Part shown: positions 14,039 through 22,751 of the stretch, one piece after another
Layout of the letters: every line of letters starts with the position of its first letter
Numbering within the stretch: position 1 is the stretch's first letter
Source of the DNA: Myxococcales bacterium UBA5297
Lineage (GTDB): Bacteria > Myxococcota > Myxococcia > Myxococcales > UBA5297
Reading direction: 5' to 3'
DNA: 22,751 nucleotides
Assembly (NCBI GenBank): GCA_002408385.1
Contig: DHSB01000024.1
Span: 71,088 to 93,838, forward strand
Translations under genes and position numbers: made by a program
Notes under the pieces: generated by a model
What the model saw: only the letters and a program-made list of their open reading frames with translations
Databases searched by the model: none
What the model was told of the DNA's origin: nothing

Positions 14039-16024
14039 CTAGTGCGTCACCACGTGGGTGGCGAGGTCGGTGAGAGTGCCGTCCGAAAGCCCTACCTGGG
14101 AGAAGATCTGGCCGATCGCCGGGCCCACCGGCGACAGCTTCGGCTTCCAGAAGGGATTGAACAGGTTCGGCGGCTCGGCCCAGAAGCCCGGCCGGTGGTA
14201 GTAGACCTGGGACCGGCTGTAGGCGTTGAGCCCGGCGAGCAGTTGGATGTCGAGCCCCGGCTTCGGCTCGAAGGTGACGGCCCCGTTCTCGGCGTAGTCG
14301 CCCCAGGTCATCTTCCCCGAGCTGTCGAAGCCGAAGGCGAGATCGGCCGGCAGCCGCGCGTTCTGCGGCTCCTTGTTCGCGAAGGACCAGAAATACGGCT
14401 GGTTGAACTTGGTCGAGTCTTTGTTCTCGGCGCGGAAGGAGATGTACCGGCCGACGCCATACCACTCGTGGCGGCCGTCTTCGTTCTCACAGCTTATCCC
14501 CTTCGTCCACGCGTACTTGGGGCAGCCCGACATCAGCGAGAACTCCCGGTGCCGGTCGTTCTCGTCGTCCTTGAGGCGGCAGTGGAAGCTCTTGTTCTCG
14601 TCATCGCTGTCGCGCCAGGCCTGAATGCCGACGATGCGCGCGCCGCCGCCGGAGATGAGCGACAGGCCGGTCGCCTTGACGCGCTCGGCCGCGGCCAGCG
14701 CCCCGCCCTGGGTCATCTGAGTCGCGCCGTAGGCCCCGTGATTGAAGATGTTCTGGTTGTTGCCTCCGGAGGGGTCGCTCTGCCCGCCGCCACCCGAGTT
14801 GGTGGCCATCTCCTCGAGCTTCTTGCAGGTCCGTTCGGCCTGTCCGCAGATGCCGTCGCAGGCGGACGGATCATCCGCGTGGTCGTTCTGACACTCCGAG
14901 CAGTCCTCGCTCTGCTCCTGGCACCTCTCGGTTTGGTCCTCGAAGGCCGAGTCGCCGCTGCCGCCAAAGCCGACCCCGACGCCGTTCTGGGTGAAGCGCC
15001 GCGGATCCATCACCCCGACCAATCGAGTCGAGCCCGCGAACTCGAAGCCGATGAACTTGAGCACCGTGGCGACAAACCCCTCGCTGTCGCTCCAGCCGCG
15101 GTTGGTCTCGAAGGTGACGCCGTTGGCGAAGCCGTTCTGCCCGGTCCCCAGCCTCGTCGCGTTGGCGATCTCGGCCATCAGGCGCTCGGCCTTCTGCACG
15201 CCCGAGTGGTCGTTGTAGGACTGGCCGTCGTATTCGGTGCCGCCGTCGGGGATGTCCTCGGAGTAGTCGTCGAAGATTTTCGGATAGCTCGCGAACGGAC
15301 CGAACTCCCCGTTGAACAGGGACATCGCGCCTTTGTAGATGTTGCCGGTCGTGCCGGTATTGACGTTGCCGCCGGCCGTCTCGTTGAGGAGCTTCTCCTG
15401 GAAAGTCCCGGCGAGGTTTCCGGTGAGCACCAGGCCCACCGCATGCCGGACGCCCTTCTGCGCGTAGTACATGCCGTTGTTGTTGAGCCAGCTCACGGCC
15501 TTGACGAAACCGGCGGTCGCCCTGTCGAGAAAGTCGATCGCCTGCCAGGTCCCGTTCAGCACCGCAAATAACCCGACGGAGATCCCCTCGCATAAGAGGT
15601 GTATCGCCAGGAAGACCCCGAAGCAGACCACACAGGCCGGAAAGGGCATGCATTTTTCGCAGGCCTTCTCCACCACGCAGGCGACCGCCGCCACCGACTG
15701 GACGAGGTCGGCGAGCATCCAGAGCAGGGTCTGGATTCCGGTCAGGAACGAGGAGATTGAGGTCGCCGCCATCATCGAGACGTACTGGGAGACCGTGGCG
15801 CGGTTGACCCAGGCGATGAAGTTGAGCGAGCGGGCGACGACCGCCGCGGTCGAATAGGCCGCGTTGTCCGAGGCGTTCTGGAGTTGGATCCGCTCGTGGA
15901 TCGTGTGCCCGAGTTGAATGGTGACCATCACCGAGAGCGCGAGGATGAGCATGCTCACCGCCCCCAGGACCAACGCCTGGCCAGCCTCGTCTTCGCGCAG
16001 GGTCTTGCGCATCTGCGTCAACAT
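14039..16024 (-). CDS. Large TadG-like protein
   Basis: The 661-residue protein begins with a TadG-type segment, DEAGQALVLGAVSMLILALSVMVTIQLGH (residues 12-40), in a prepilin-like context: acidic residues, then G15, then a hydrophobic helix. Mature position 5 would be Leu, not Glu, which fits the Tad/TadG class better than a processed pilin. The next ~25 residues (IHERIQLQNASDNAAYSTAA) are the usual conserved follow-on of this family. A hydrophobic, Cys-rich stretch lies at about 95-157 (C116, C122, C125, C131, C134, C145). A second Cys-rich block is at 368-400 (C368, C375, C378, C389, C393, C400), next to a Gly/Asn-rich linker. The C-terminal third is a soluble domain with many aromatics. 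The ATG at 16024 has GGAG about 13 bp upstream. The role in pilus assembly is inferred from family and context. Confidence 0.82.
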   Translation of the reverse strand: MLTQMRKTLREDEAGQALVLGAVSMLILALSVMVTIQLGHTIHERIQLQNASDNAAYSTAAVVARSLNFIAWVNRATVSQYVSMMAATSISSFLTGIQTLLWMLADLVQSVAAVACVVEKACEKCMPFPACVVCFGVFLAIHLLCEGISVGLFAVLNGTWQAIDFLDRATAGFVKAVSWLNNNGMYYAQKGVRHAVGLVLTGNLAGTFQEKLLNETAGGNVNTGTTGNIYKGAMSLFNGEFGPFASYPKIFDDYSEDIPDGGTEYDGQSYNDHSGVQKAERLMAEIANATRLGTGQNGFANGVTFETNRGWSDSEGFVATVLKFIGFEFAGSTRLVGVMDPRRFTQNGVGVGFGGSGDSAFEDQTERCQEQSEDCSECQNDHADDPSACDGICGQAERTCKKLEEMATNSGGGGQSDPSGGNNQNIFNHGAYGATQMTQGGALAAAERVKATGLSLISGGGARIVGIQAWRDSDDENKSFHCRLKDDENDRHREFSLMSGCPKYAWTKGISCENEDGRHEWYGVGRYISFRAENKDSTKFNQPYFWSFANKEPQNARLPADLAFGFDSSGKMTWGDYAENGAVTFEPKPGLDIQLLAGLNAYSRSQVYYHRPGFWAEPPNLFNPFWKPKLSPVGPAIGQIFSQVGLSDGTLTDLATHVVTH

Positions 16025-16036
16025 GGCGCCCTGCTC

Positions 16037-16822
16037 CTAGCAACCGTCGTTGTTCCGACCAGCCCAAAGCTCGCTCGAGTCCTCGGGATGATGCAGGAAC
16101 GGATTGGACTGCATGCGGATGGTGTAGGTGGTGGTCATCGGGACAAAGTAGCGCCCCGCGTTCGCCGCGAGCCTCAGCAGGTACATCTTCTGGTTGTTGA
16201 GGCCGGTGTAGCGGCAAGTCTCCGAAAAGTCGCCGTTCTTCCAGCGGTTGAGCATCAACTTGCTTTGCTTGACCATCGCGTGCCCCGGCTCCCAGCCCGC
16301 GAGGTTGACCCCGGTGTGCGAGGCCCACCACGACTCGAACAGCAGCCAGTTCGCGAAAGGAATCCGCAGCTCGTAGAGGTAGCGCACCCGCACCGTGAGT
16401 TGGGTCTTCTCGCGATTGGCCGGGTCGTCGAACTCGATCTCCTTCTTGCCGCTGAAGGCGCCCTCTTTCGGGTTGAGGACATCGACCGTGACGATCTCCG
16501 GGAGCCCCAGCGCCCCGAGCACGCCGTTGGCCACCGCGAGGTTCAGGCCGGCCTGGGCGAGCCGGGGAATCGTGTCGACCGCGCGGGTGGTCGGCAGCAG
16601 GCTGAACATCGCCGCGGTCTTCATCTTGTCGCGGTCCATGTTCCAGACCGCGCCCGAGCGCGCGGCGTTGAAGGCCGCGTATTCGAGCATCAGCCGGGCC
16701 TGATGCATCATCGTCGTCTGCAGCGTTCCGAGGATGAAGAACATCATCGTGGGCACGACGATGGCGGTCTCGACCGCCGCCTGCCCGTCCTCGGCCATCA
16801 GAAGTCGCAGTCGCCGTCTCAT
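16037..16822 (-). CDS. TadE-like minor prepilin
   Basis: The 261-residue product begins MRRRLRLLMAEDG, with the predicted mature sequence QAAVETAIVVPTMMFFILGTLQ. Cleavage after G13 puts Glu at mature position 5 (E18), the expected TadE/Flp feature. The long hydrophobic helix is followed by AARSGAVWNMDRDKM, typical of TadE/TadF, and a ~200-residue soluble domain with one Cys near the middle (SETCRYTGLNNQK) and one at the extreme C-terminus (NNDGC). The ATG at 16822 overlaps the TGA of the upstream gene by 4 bp, and this fixes the start; the frame extends much further upstream only as a shadow. It is the first of the two TadE-like genes in the cluster. Confidence 0.85.
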   Translation of the reverse strand: MRRRLRLLMAEDGQAAVETAIVVPTMMFFILGTLQTTMMHQARLMLEYAAFNAARSGAVWNMDRDKMKTAAMFSLLPTTRAVDTIPRLAQAGLNLAVANGVLGALGLPEIVTVDVLNPKEGAFSGKKEIEFDDPANREKTQLTVRVRYLYELRIPFANWLLFESWWASHTGVNLAGWEPGHAMVKQSKLMLNRWKNGDFSETCRYTGLNNQKMYLLRLAANAGRYFVPMTTTYTIRMQSNPFLHHPEDSSELWAGRNNDGC

Positions 16823-17214
16823 TGCACCACCCGGAGCGAGATCTGCCTGGGGTTCTTGGCTGCCTCGGGGCTGGGGATCCCGTTTTTTCCACCGATGATC
16901 ATCAGCTTGGTCGAGCCGATCTTCTTGGCCTTGACCGTGAGGATGCCCTGCTCGTCGAGAATCGCGTCGGCGATCGAAGGGTCCATTACGGCCGCCGCGC
17001 CTATCGAGCCCTTGTAGCTGGCCGAGCGGCCACGCTTGAGGGTGATCGACCCGGGCAACCGCTGAACGTTCTTGGGCTTTTCGACCTTCTTGCCGGGCTT
17101 GGACCGGGCGGGATTCTTGTCGGGCTGGAAGTTCCAGCCCGCCCCAAGAGCGGGCGAGGCGAGGCTCAAACCCGCGAGCGCGACCGCGATCCGAAGCAGC
17201 TTTCCCTGTCTCAT
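16819..17214 (-). CDS. Exported protein with CpaC/RcpA-type secretin N-domain
   Basis: The 131-residue protein has a signal peptide (MRQGKLLRIAVALAGLSLASPALG, likely cleavage near residue 24), a Lys/Pro-rich linker, and one compact domain (about 55-110). The domain reads ITLKRGRSASYKGSIGAAAVMDPSIADAILDEQGILTVKAKKIGSTKLMIIGG in short pieces: LKRGRS, AAAVMDPSIADA, LTVKAKKIGSTKLMI. This is the pattern of the pilus/T2SS/T3SS secretin N-terminal domain, as in CpaC/RcpA (xVxDPxIADVxxxxxxxxxVxGKxxGxTxLxxxD). The secretin channel itself is absent, so it appears to be a free-standing domain protein that would act in the periplasm. AGGGGTAACG precedes the ATG at 17214. It is the first gene of the minus-strand pilus cluster. 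Confidence 0.8.
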   Translation of the reverse strand: MRQGKLLRIAVALAGLSLASPALGAGWNFQPDKNPARSKPGKKVEKPKNVQRLPGSITLKRGRSASYKGSIGAAAVMDPSIADAILDEQGILTVKAKKIGSTKLMIIGGKNGIPSPEAAKNPRQISLRVVQ

Positions 17215-17229
17215 TCGTTACCCCTGCCG

Positions 17230-17240
17230 AGCATGATGCT
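17230..17240. promoter_or_regulatory. 11-bp palindrome upstream of the prepilin cluster
   Basis: AGCAT-G-ATGCT at 17230-17240 is a perfect palindrome 16 bp before the first ATG of the minus-strand cluster, in the untranslated leader. It could be an operator. I see no second copy nearby. Confidence 0.3.
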
Positions 17241-17583
17241 TGCCTGTACCCTACGTCTTGTTCGCCCATCGACTCTATCGGTCGTCTGGCCACCTCGGAG
17301 ACGCAAGCGGCGCGCCATACAGCCTGTCCGTTCACCTCGCCGGCCGCAAATGCCGGGGGGCCGCGGCAGACCATCATTGCTAGAACCGCCGGCCTCCGCT
17401 GCCTCAGCGCCAAGCAGGACTGGCGCTCGCTCCTGGGCCATCAGAGGGCAGCGCTGTTCCAGGCAGGAGCTTGTCCGACCTCGTCCTGTGCCCCCGGCAA
17501 AGGAGCTGGACCGCGAGCCGCAAGGCCAAGGCGTAAGACTGCCCCGGGGGCTGCCCAACTGGAGTCGAGCGTCGATTCGGAGC

Positions 17584-17589
17584 TAGACT
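17584..17589 (+). promoter_or_regulatory. Candidate -10 element TAGACT before the outer-membrane protein gene
   Basis: TAGACT lies 42 bp before the ATG at 17631, inside the inverted repeat TGGAGTC/GACTCCA. The same hexamer stands 26 bp before the GTG of the response-regulator gene (21267-21272). No good -35 is visible in either case, so this is a pattern match only. Confidence 0.25.
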
Positions 17590-17630
17590 CCAACCCGCTC
17601 CACCAAAACCTGCCGAACCCCCAGGTCGCC

Positions 17631-18899
17631 ATGCTCCCAAGGCTTCTTCCGCTCGTATTGCTCCTGCTGGCCGCGCCGGCCTCCGCGGCCCAGGTGCGGG
17701 TCAAGTCCAAGCACCCGCCCGCGCGCGTCGCGGGCGCCGAGGCCGTCAGCTACAAGGTCGGCGCCGAGCAGGTGCTGCGCGGGGCGACCATCGGCCCGTC
17801 TTCGGTGCGCGTTCTGCTGCGCCGGCTCGCGCCCGCGAGCGCCGGGCCCATCGCCGTCAAGCTGATGCGCGACGGGCGTGAAGTCTCGCGGCTGCTCGTC
17901 GGCGGCGAGCCCGTCGAGCGCATCGAGGGCGAAGCGGTGCTCGCCTCGGCGCCCGTCGAGAAGCAGTTCGACGTGCCGGCCGGTCCGCACACGCTCTTCG
18001 TGGAGGTCGGCCCGGGCGAAGGCGAGGTGCTCGTCGCCTTCGAGGAGCCGCGTCCGTCGGTCCCCGCGTCGCTCGTGAAGCGGACGCCGAAGCGCCGGGC
18101 CCCGCCGCCAAAGACGGATCCGGCGAGACAAGCCGTCGCCGCCGCCGGAGCGGAGGAGGCCGCCGCGGGCCCCGAGTCGCCCGAGAACCAGCAGTCCGCA
18201 AGCGCGGCCGGCCCGAAGGAGCCCGAGGCCGATGCTGCGGAGCCTCGAGCCGTCGCGTCGGCGACCGACTCCATGCCGGGCGGCCTCGAGCAGCCAGCTC
18301 GCGTGGGCGAGCCGGCCAGCCGCGTCCCGCACCTCGAGGCCCAAGCGATGCCGCGGGCCCGAGTCCCGAGGCGGCTCTTCGTCGGCCTGCGTGCCGGGGG
18401 CGTGAGCCAGCCGCAGATCGCCGCCTTCGGCCTCGCCGCCGGGCTCTCCGCGCGCTGGGCTCTCCTCGCGCCCTCGACCAAGCCTGCCACCGGCCCGTTT
18501 GTCGGGCTCTCGGCCGACTTCCTACGCTACCGGGCCTCCTGGAGCATTCCCCGCTCGGCGCAGCTCCCGGCGCACTCGCACGAGCTGAGCGTGACCGCCC
18601 TGCCCGTGCTCGCCGAGGCAAGCTGGTCGTTCGCCCTCGGGCCGGTCGTCCCCTTCGTCGGCGGCTCGCTCGGGCTCACCTTCGCCTCGGTCGGCTCGAA
18701 CAGCAGCGTCGCGAGCGCCTCGGACTCCGGCGCCCTCTTCTCCGCCGGCCTGCACGCCGGCCTCGAGCTCCCCTTCGGCGCCGACCGGCTCGGCCTCGAG
18801 CTGCGCTGGCTGCACGCGAACACCGGGGAGAACCAGGTCGCGAGCGACCTGCAGGTCGGCGGGCTCCTCGCCCAGGCGAGCTGGCGGTTTGGAATCTAG
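17631..18899 (+). CDS. Predicted outer-membrane beta-barrel protein
   Basis: The 422-residue product has a signal peptide (MLPRLLPLVLLLLAAPASA) and three regions. Residues about 20-130 form a beta-rich periplasmic domain (VKSKHPPARV, SVRVLLRRLAPASAGPIAVKLMRDGREVS, FDVPAGPHTLFVEVGPGEGEVLVAF) resembling a small immunoglobulin- or PEGA-like fold. Residues about 135-240 are a low-complexity Ala/Pro/Glu linker. Residues about 245-422 show alternating hydrophobic strands (RLFVGLRAGG, GPFVGLSADFLRY, LPVLAEASWSFALGPVVPFVGGSLGL, LGLELRWLH) ending LLAQASWRFGI, typical of an eight-stranded outer-membrane barrel. There are no cysteines that I could find. The ribosome binding site is weak (CCCAGG 8 bp upstream). 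It is divergent from the prepilin cluster; a link with pilus export is possible but unproven. Confidence 0.78.
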   Translation: MLPRLLPLVLLLLAAPASAAQVRVKSKHPPARVAGAEAVSYKVGAEQVLRGATIGPSSVRVLLRRLAPASAGPIAVKLMRDGREVSRLLVGGEPVERIEGEAVLASAPVEKQFDVPAGPHTLFVEVGPGEGEVLVAFEEPRPSVPASLVKRTPKRRAPPPKTDPARQAVAAAGAEEAAAGPESPENQQSASAAGPKEPEADAAEPRAVASATDSMPGGLEQPARVGEPASRVPHLEAQAMPRARVPRRLFVGLRAGGVSQPQIAAFGLAAGLSARWALLAPSTKPATGPFVGLSADFLRYRASWSIPRSAQLPAHSHELSVTALPVLAEASWSFALGPVVPFVGGSLGLTFASVGSNSSVASASDSGALFSAGLHAGLELPFGADRLGLELRWLHANTGENQVASDLQVGGLLAQASWRFGI

Positions 18900-18900
18900 G

Positions 18901-18921
18901 GAGTCATGAGTTTTGAGTCGG
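18901..18921 (-). repeat. 7-bp-phased GAGT repeat after the outer-membrane protein gene
   Basis: GAGTCAT, GAGTTTT and GAGTCGG follow each other without gap directly after the stop codon (18901-18921), followed by GTTTTGAGG. Read on the minus strand this is ACTC repeated every 7 bp, the same arrangement found before selB and before the ABC ATPase but in the opposite orientation. Confidence 0.6.
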
Positions 18922-19088
18922 GTTTTGAGGTGTCGGCCCTCGGCGGGGGCGGAGACCGATCCTCCTTCGCCGCCAGCGACTGAAGAGGGCGACGCCAGGG
19001 GTTGATCGGCTTGCAGCGTCCGTCCTCGGCGGGCAGCCGGCGCCCTACACGAATTGTTCAACCCGCGTGCCCCCTCGGTCCGCGAGAG

Positions 19089-19124
19089 CTCCCAACTCCC
19101 AACTCATTACTCTACTCACAACTC
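19089..19124 (+). repeat. 7-bp-phased ACTC repeat directly upstream of selB
   Basis: CTCCCAA is repeated twice in tandem (19089-19102), and ACTC recurs at 19095, 19102, 19109, 19114 and 19121, with steps of 7, 7, 5 and 7 bp. The tract ends 3 bp before the ATG and leaves no Shine-Dalgarno sequence, so it constitutes the untranslated leader of selB. The rest of the 18900-19127 gap carries no gene that I can support. Confidence 0.65.
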
Positions 19125-19127
19125 TCC

Positions 19128-21068
<1,941 letters not shown>

Positions 21069-21266
21069 TCGAGGCGCCGCTCCCATTCCCGCTCGGAGGT
21101 TCGAGCGACAAGGCCCAGGCTCCCCTCGGGCTTCATCGCCCGCTCGTCGAGCAAGACCGAGGTCGTCGTCGCGCTGCGCCGGTCGGCGAATGTTCCTGGT
21201 CGCAGCGCCGTTCCCCAACGGTGTCCGTCCCGCGAGAATTCGGCCCTCGGCCGACCCCGCGCGCGT

Positions 21267-21272
21267 TAGACT
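21267..21272 (+). promoter_or_regulatory. Candidate -10 element TAGACT before the response regulator
   Basis: TAGACT stands 26 bp before the GTG at 21298. Just upstream is a 6-bp inverted repeat TCGGCC/GGCCGA (21240-21245 with 21249-21254) that could be an operator or the end of the selB transcript. A further weak stem, GCTCG/CGAGC (21091-21095 with 21102-21106), follows selB more closely. No -35 box is convincing. Confidence 0.25.
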
Positions 21273-21297
21273 TCGTTGGTCTTCAGGCAGGTGAATC

Positions 21298-22680
21298 GTG
21301 GAGAGCTCCGGCAGCATCCTCGTCGTCGACGACCAGAAAAACATGCGCACCACCACCGCGCTGCTCTTGCGCGACGAGGGCTACGAGGTCGCCGAGGCCG
21401 GCTCGGTCGAGGAGGCGGTCGGCCTGCTCGGCGCGCGCACCTTCGACGTGGTGCTCACCGATCTGAAGATGGAGCCGCTCGACGGGCTCGAGCTGCTCAA
21501 GCGCGCGGGCACGCTTGCGCCCAACAGCCAGGTCATCGTCATGACCGCCTACGGGACCATCGAGAGCGCGGTCGAGGCGATGCGCCGCGGGGCCTACGAC
21601 TACGTCACCAAGCCCTTCAAGGAGCCCGAGCTGCTCATCCGCGTCGCCAAGGCCGTCGAGCGCCGGCGCCTGCTGTCACAGGTCTCGCTCTACGCCGAGG
21701 ACTTCCGACGCCGCTACGGCTTGAAGGCCATCGTCGGGCAGAGCGCGGTGATGCAGCGGCTCGAGTCGCAGCTTGCGCGCGCGGCGAATTCTGACGCGAC
21801 CGTGCTCATCCAAGGCGAGAGCGGCACGGGCAAGGAGCTGGTCGCCCGCGCCGTCCACGCGCTCTCCAAGCGCTCGGACAAGCCCTTTGTCGCCGTCAAC
21901 TGCGCGGCGATGACCGAGACGCTGCTCGACAGCGAGCTGTTCGGCCACGCCAAGGGCGCCTTCACCGGCGCGATCAAGGCGCGCCGCGGCCTGTTCGAGG
22001 AGGCCGACGGGGGCACGCTGTTCATCGACGAGATCACCGAGACGGCCTTGGGCTTCCAGGCCAAGCTTCTGCGCGCGATTCAGGAGCACGAGATCCGGCG
22101 CATCGGCGAGAGCACCTCGGTGAAGATCAACGTGCGCCTGGTCGCCGCCACCAACCAGGACCTGCAGCTCGCGGTGGCCGAGAAGCGCTTCCGCGGCGAT
22201 CTCTACTATCGGCTCAACGTCGTGCCCCTGCGCGTGCCGCCCTTGCGCGAGCGTGGCGAGGACGTGCCGCTGCTCGCCCAGCACTTCCTGAGCCGCTACA
22301 ACGAGCGCAGCGGCACTCAGCGCCTCCTGTCGGCCGAGGCCATCGAGCACCTGTGCGGCTGGAGCTGGCCGGGCAACGTGCGCGAGCTCGAGAACGCTAT
22401 CGAGCGGGCCGCCGCGCTCGCCGAGGCCGACGAGCTCAAGCCGCACGACTTCCCCTTTGGCCTCGAGCCCACGCTGCCCGCCACCTCGGCCCTCGGCACC
22501 GCGGCGCTGGCCGCCGGAGCGCCGGTGAGCCTGGCCGACGCCATCGACGCGGCCGAGCGCGCCGCCATCTCCGCCTCCCTCGCGCGCAACCCGGGCGACC
22601 TTGCCCAGGTCGCCCGCGAGCTCGCGGTCTCCTCGACGACGCTGTGGCGCAAGATGAAGCGCCACGGGCTGATGCGCTGA
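21298..22680 (+). CDS. NtrC-family sigma54-dependent response regulator
   Basis: The 460-residue protein combines three domains. The receiver (about 5-120) has the acidic pair D11/D12, phosphoacceptor D55, T83 and K105 (KPF), all conserved, so phosphorylation by a histidine kinase is expected. The AAA+ domain (about 145-375) has Walker A GESGTGKE (173-180), the sigma54-contact loop GAFTGA (220-225), Walker [10 protein letters not shown] (238-246) and RGDLYYRLN (299-307), so it should activate sigma54 RNA polymerase. A Fis-type helix-turn-helix ends the protein (about 423-460, [24 protein letters not shown]). The start is GTG at 21298, with AGGTG about 5 bp before it; the next in-frame ATG would cut into the receiver. 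No partner kinase is in the window, so the target genes are unknown. Confidence 0.95.
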   Translation: MESSGSILVVDDQKNMRTTTALLLRDEGYEVAEAGSVEEAVGLLGARTFDVVLTDLKMEPLDGLELLKRAGTLAPNSQVIVMTAYGTIESAVEAMRRGAYDYVTKPFKEPELLIRVAKAVERRRLLSQVSLYAEDFRRRYGLKAIVGQSAVMQRLESQLARAANSDATVLIQGESGTGKELVARAVHALSKRSDKPFVAVNCAAMTETLLDSELFGHAKGAFTGAIKARRGLFEEADGGTLFIDEITETALGFQAKLLRAIQEHEIRRIGESTSVKINVRLVAATNQDLQLAVAEKRFRGDLYYRLNVVPLRVPPLRERGEDVPLLAQHFLSRYNERSGTQRLLSAEAIEHLCGWSWPGNVRELENAIERAAALAEADELKPHDFPFGLEPTLPATSALGTAALAAGAPVSLADAIDAAERAAISASLARNPGDLAQVARELAVSSTTLWRKMKRHGLMR

Positions 22681-22687
22681 CAGATTG

Positions 22688-22704
22688 GTCGAGCCTTCCT
22701 CGAC
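22688..22704 (+). terminator. Hairpin after the response regulator gene
   Basis: GTCGAG (22688-22693) and CTCGAC (22699-22704) form a 6-bp stem around a five-base loop, 7 bp after the stop codon. No T-tract follows. The remaining ~45 bp to the right edge hold nothing that I can assign. Confidence 0.4.
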
Positions 22705-22751
22705 TCCCTTCGGTTCCGCTCACCCTGGGCGTGGCTCCCGACGCGCGAGCG

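Larger units (their letters stand above)
17215..17630. other. Divergent intergenic region, 416 bp
   Basis: This region separates the minus-strand prepilin cluster from the plus-strand outer-membrane protein gene and should hold both promoters. I find no gene in it. It contains the palindrome at 17230-17240, a perfect 7-bp inverted repeat AGCGCCA/TGGCGCT (17406-17412 with 17421-17427), and a second one, TGGAGTC (17560-17566) with GACTCCA (17586-17592), that brackets a candidate -10 element. On the minus strand TAGAGT (17273-17278) might be the -10 of the cluster, but no convincing -35 accompanies it. Confidence 0.5.

Noticed and set aside
13208..15571. Long plus-strand open frame opposite the TadE/TadG-like genes
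   Set aside because: It is a shadow frame; the minus-strand genes have ribosome binding sites, recognisable prepilin starts and tight operon spacing.
21069..21297. selC (selenocysteine tRNA) next to selB
   Set aside because: A GGTTCGA-like stretch is present near 21098, but no acceptor stem, long variable arm or UCA anticodon can be drawn around it.

Overview
The window is very GC-rich (roughly 70% by eye) and densely coded, with strong G/C preference at third codon positions. A type IVb (Tad/Flp-like) prepilin cluster, a SelB factor, a sigma54-type response regulator and a molybdenum hydroxylase together suggest a Gram-negative, aerobic or facultative bacterium of the Myxococcota / former Deltaproteobacteria type. 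No rRNA or other taxonomic marker is present, so this is inference. I see no tRNA, rRNA, insertion sequence, prophage or true CRISPR array.

Layout. (1) 1-4002, plus strand: the 3' part of an unrecognised gene, a MacB/LolD-type ABC ATPase and its FtsX-fold permease (4-bp ATGA overlap), and a three-helix membrane protein. (2) 4096-4572: a SlyD-type prolyl isomerase with a His-rich tail. (3) 4573-5140: a convergent intergenic region filled by an 11-copy, 42-bp-period direct repeat built on the imperfect palindrome ACTC-GAT-GAGT. This is the most unusual element of the window. (4) 5141-6540, minus strand: a GreB-type transcript cleavage factor and a protein with four zinc-ribbon-like cysteine quartets. 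(5) 6694-10375, minus strand: a three-gene molybdenum hydroxylase operon (FAD, 2Fe-2S and Mo subunits, in that transcription order) of the xanthine dehydrogenase family. (6) 10490-17214, minus strand: an eight-gene cluster that reads as a minor-prepilin and pilus accessory operon. It holds a stand-alone CpaC/RcpA-type secretin N-domain, two TadE-like proteins, a large TadG-like protein, a Flp-type pilin and three unrecognised envelope proteins. Several ATGA stop/start overlaps tie it together. No Tad ATPase, platform protein, secretin channel or prepilin peptidase lies here. (7) 17631-22680, plus strand: a predicted outer-membrane beta-barrel protein, SelB, and an NtrC-family response regulator.

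The pilus cluster and the outer-membrane protein gene diverge from a 416-bp intergenic region. The Mo-hydroxylase operon follows the pilus cluster in the same direction, but a hairpin and a plausible promoter separate them. Besides the 42-bp array, three intergenic places carry tetranucleotides ACTC (or its complement GAGT) phased every 7 bp: upstream of the ABC ATPase, directly after the outer-membrane protein gene, and directly upstream of selB. The array core ACTC-GAT-GAGT obeys the same 7-bp spacing, and 42 is six times seven. The array and these heptad tracts may therefore be variants of one dispersed repeat family. That link is inference and needs a genome-wide search.
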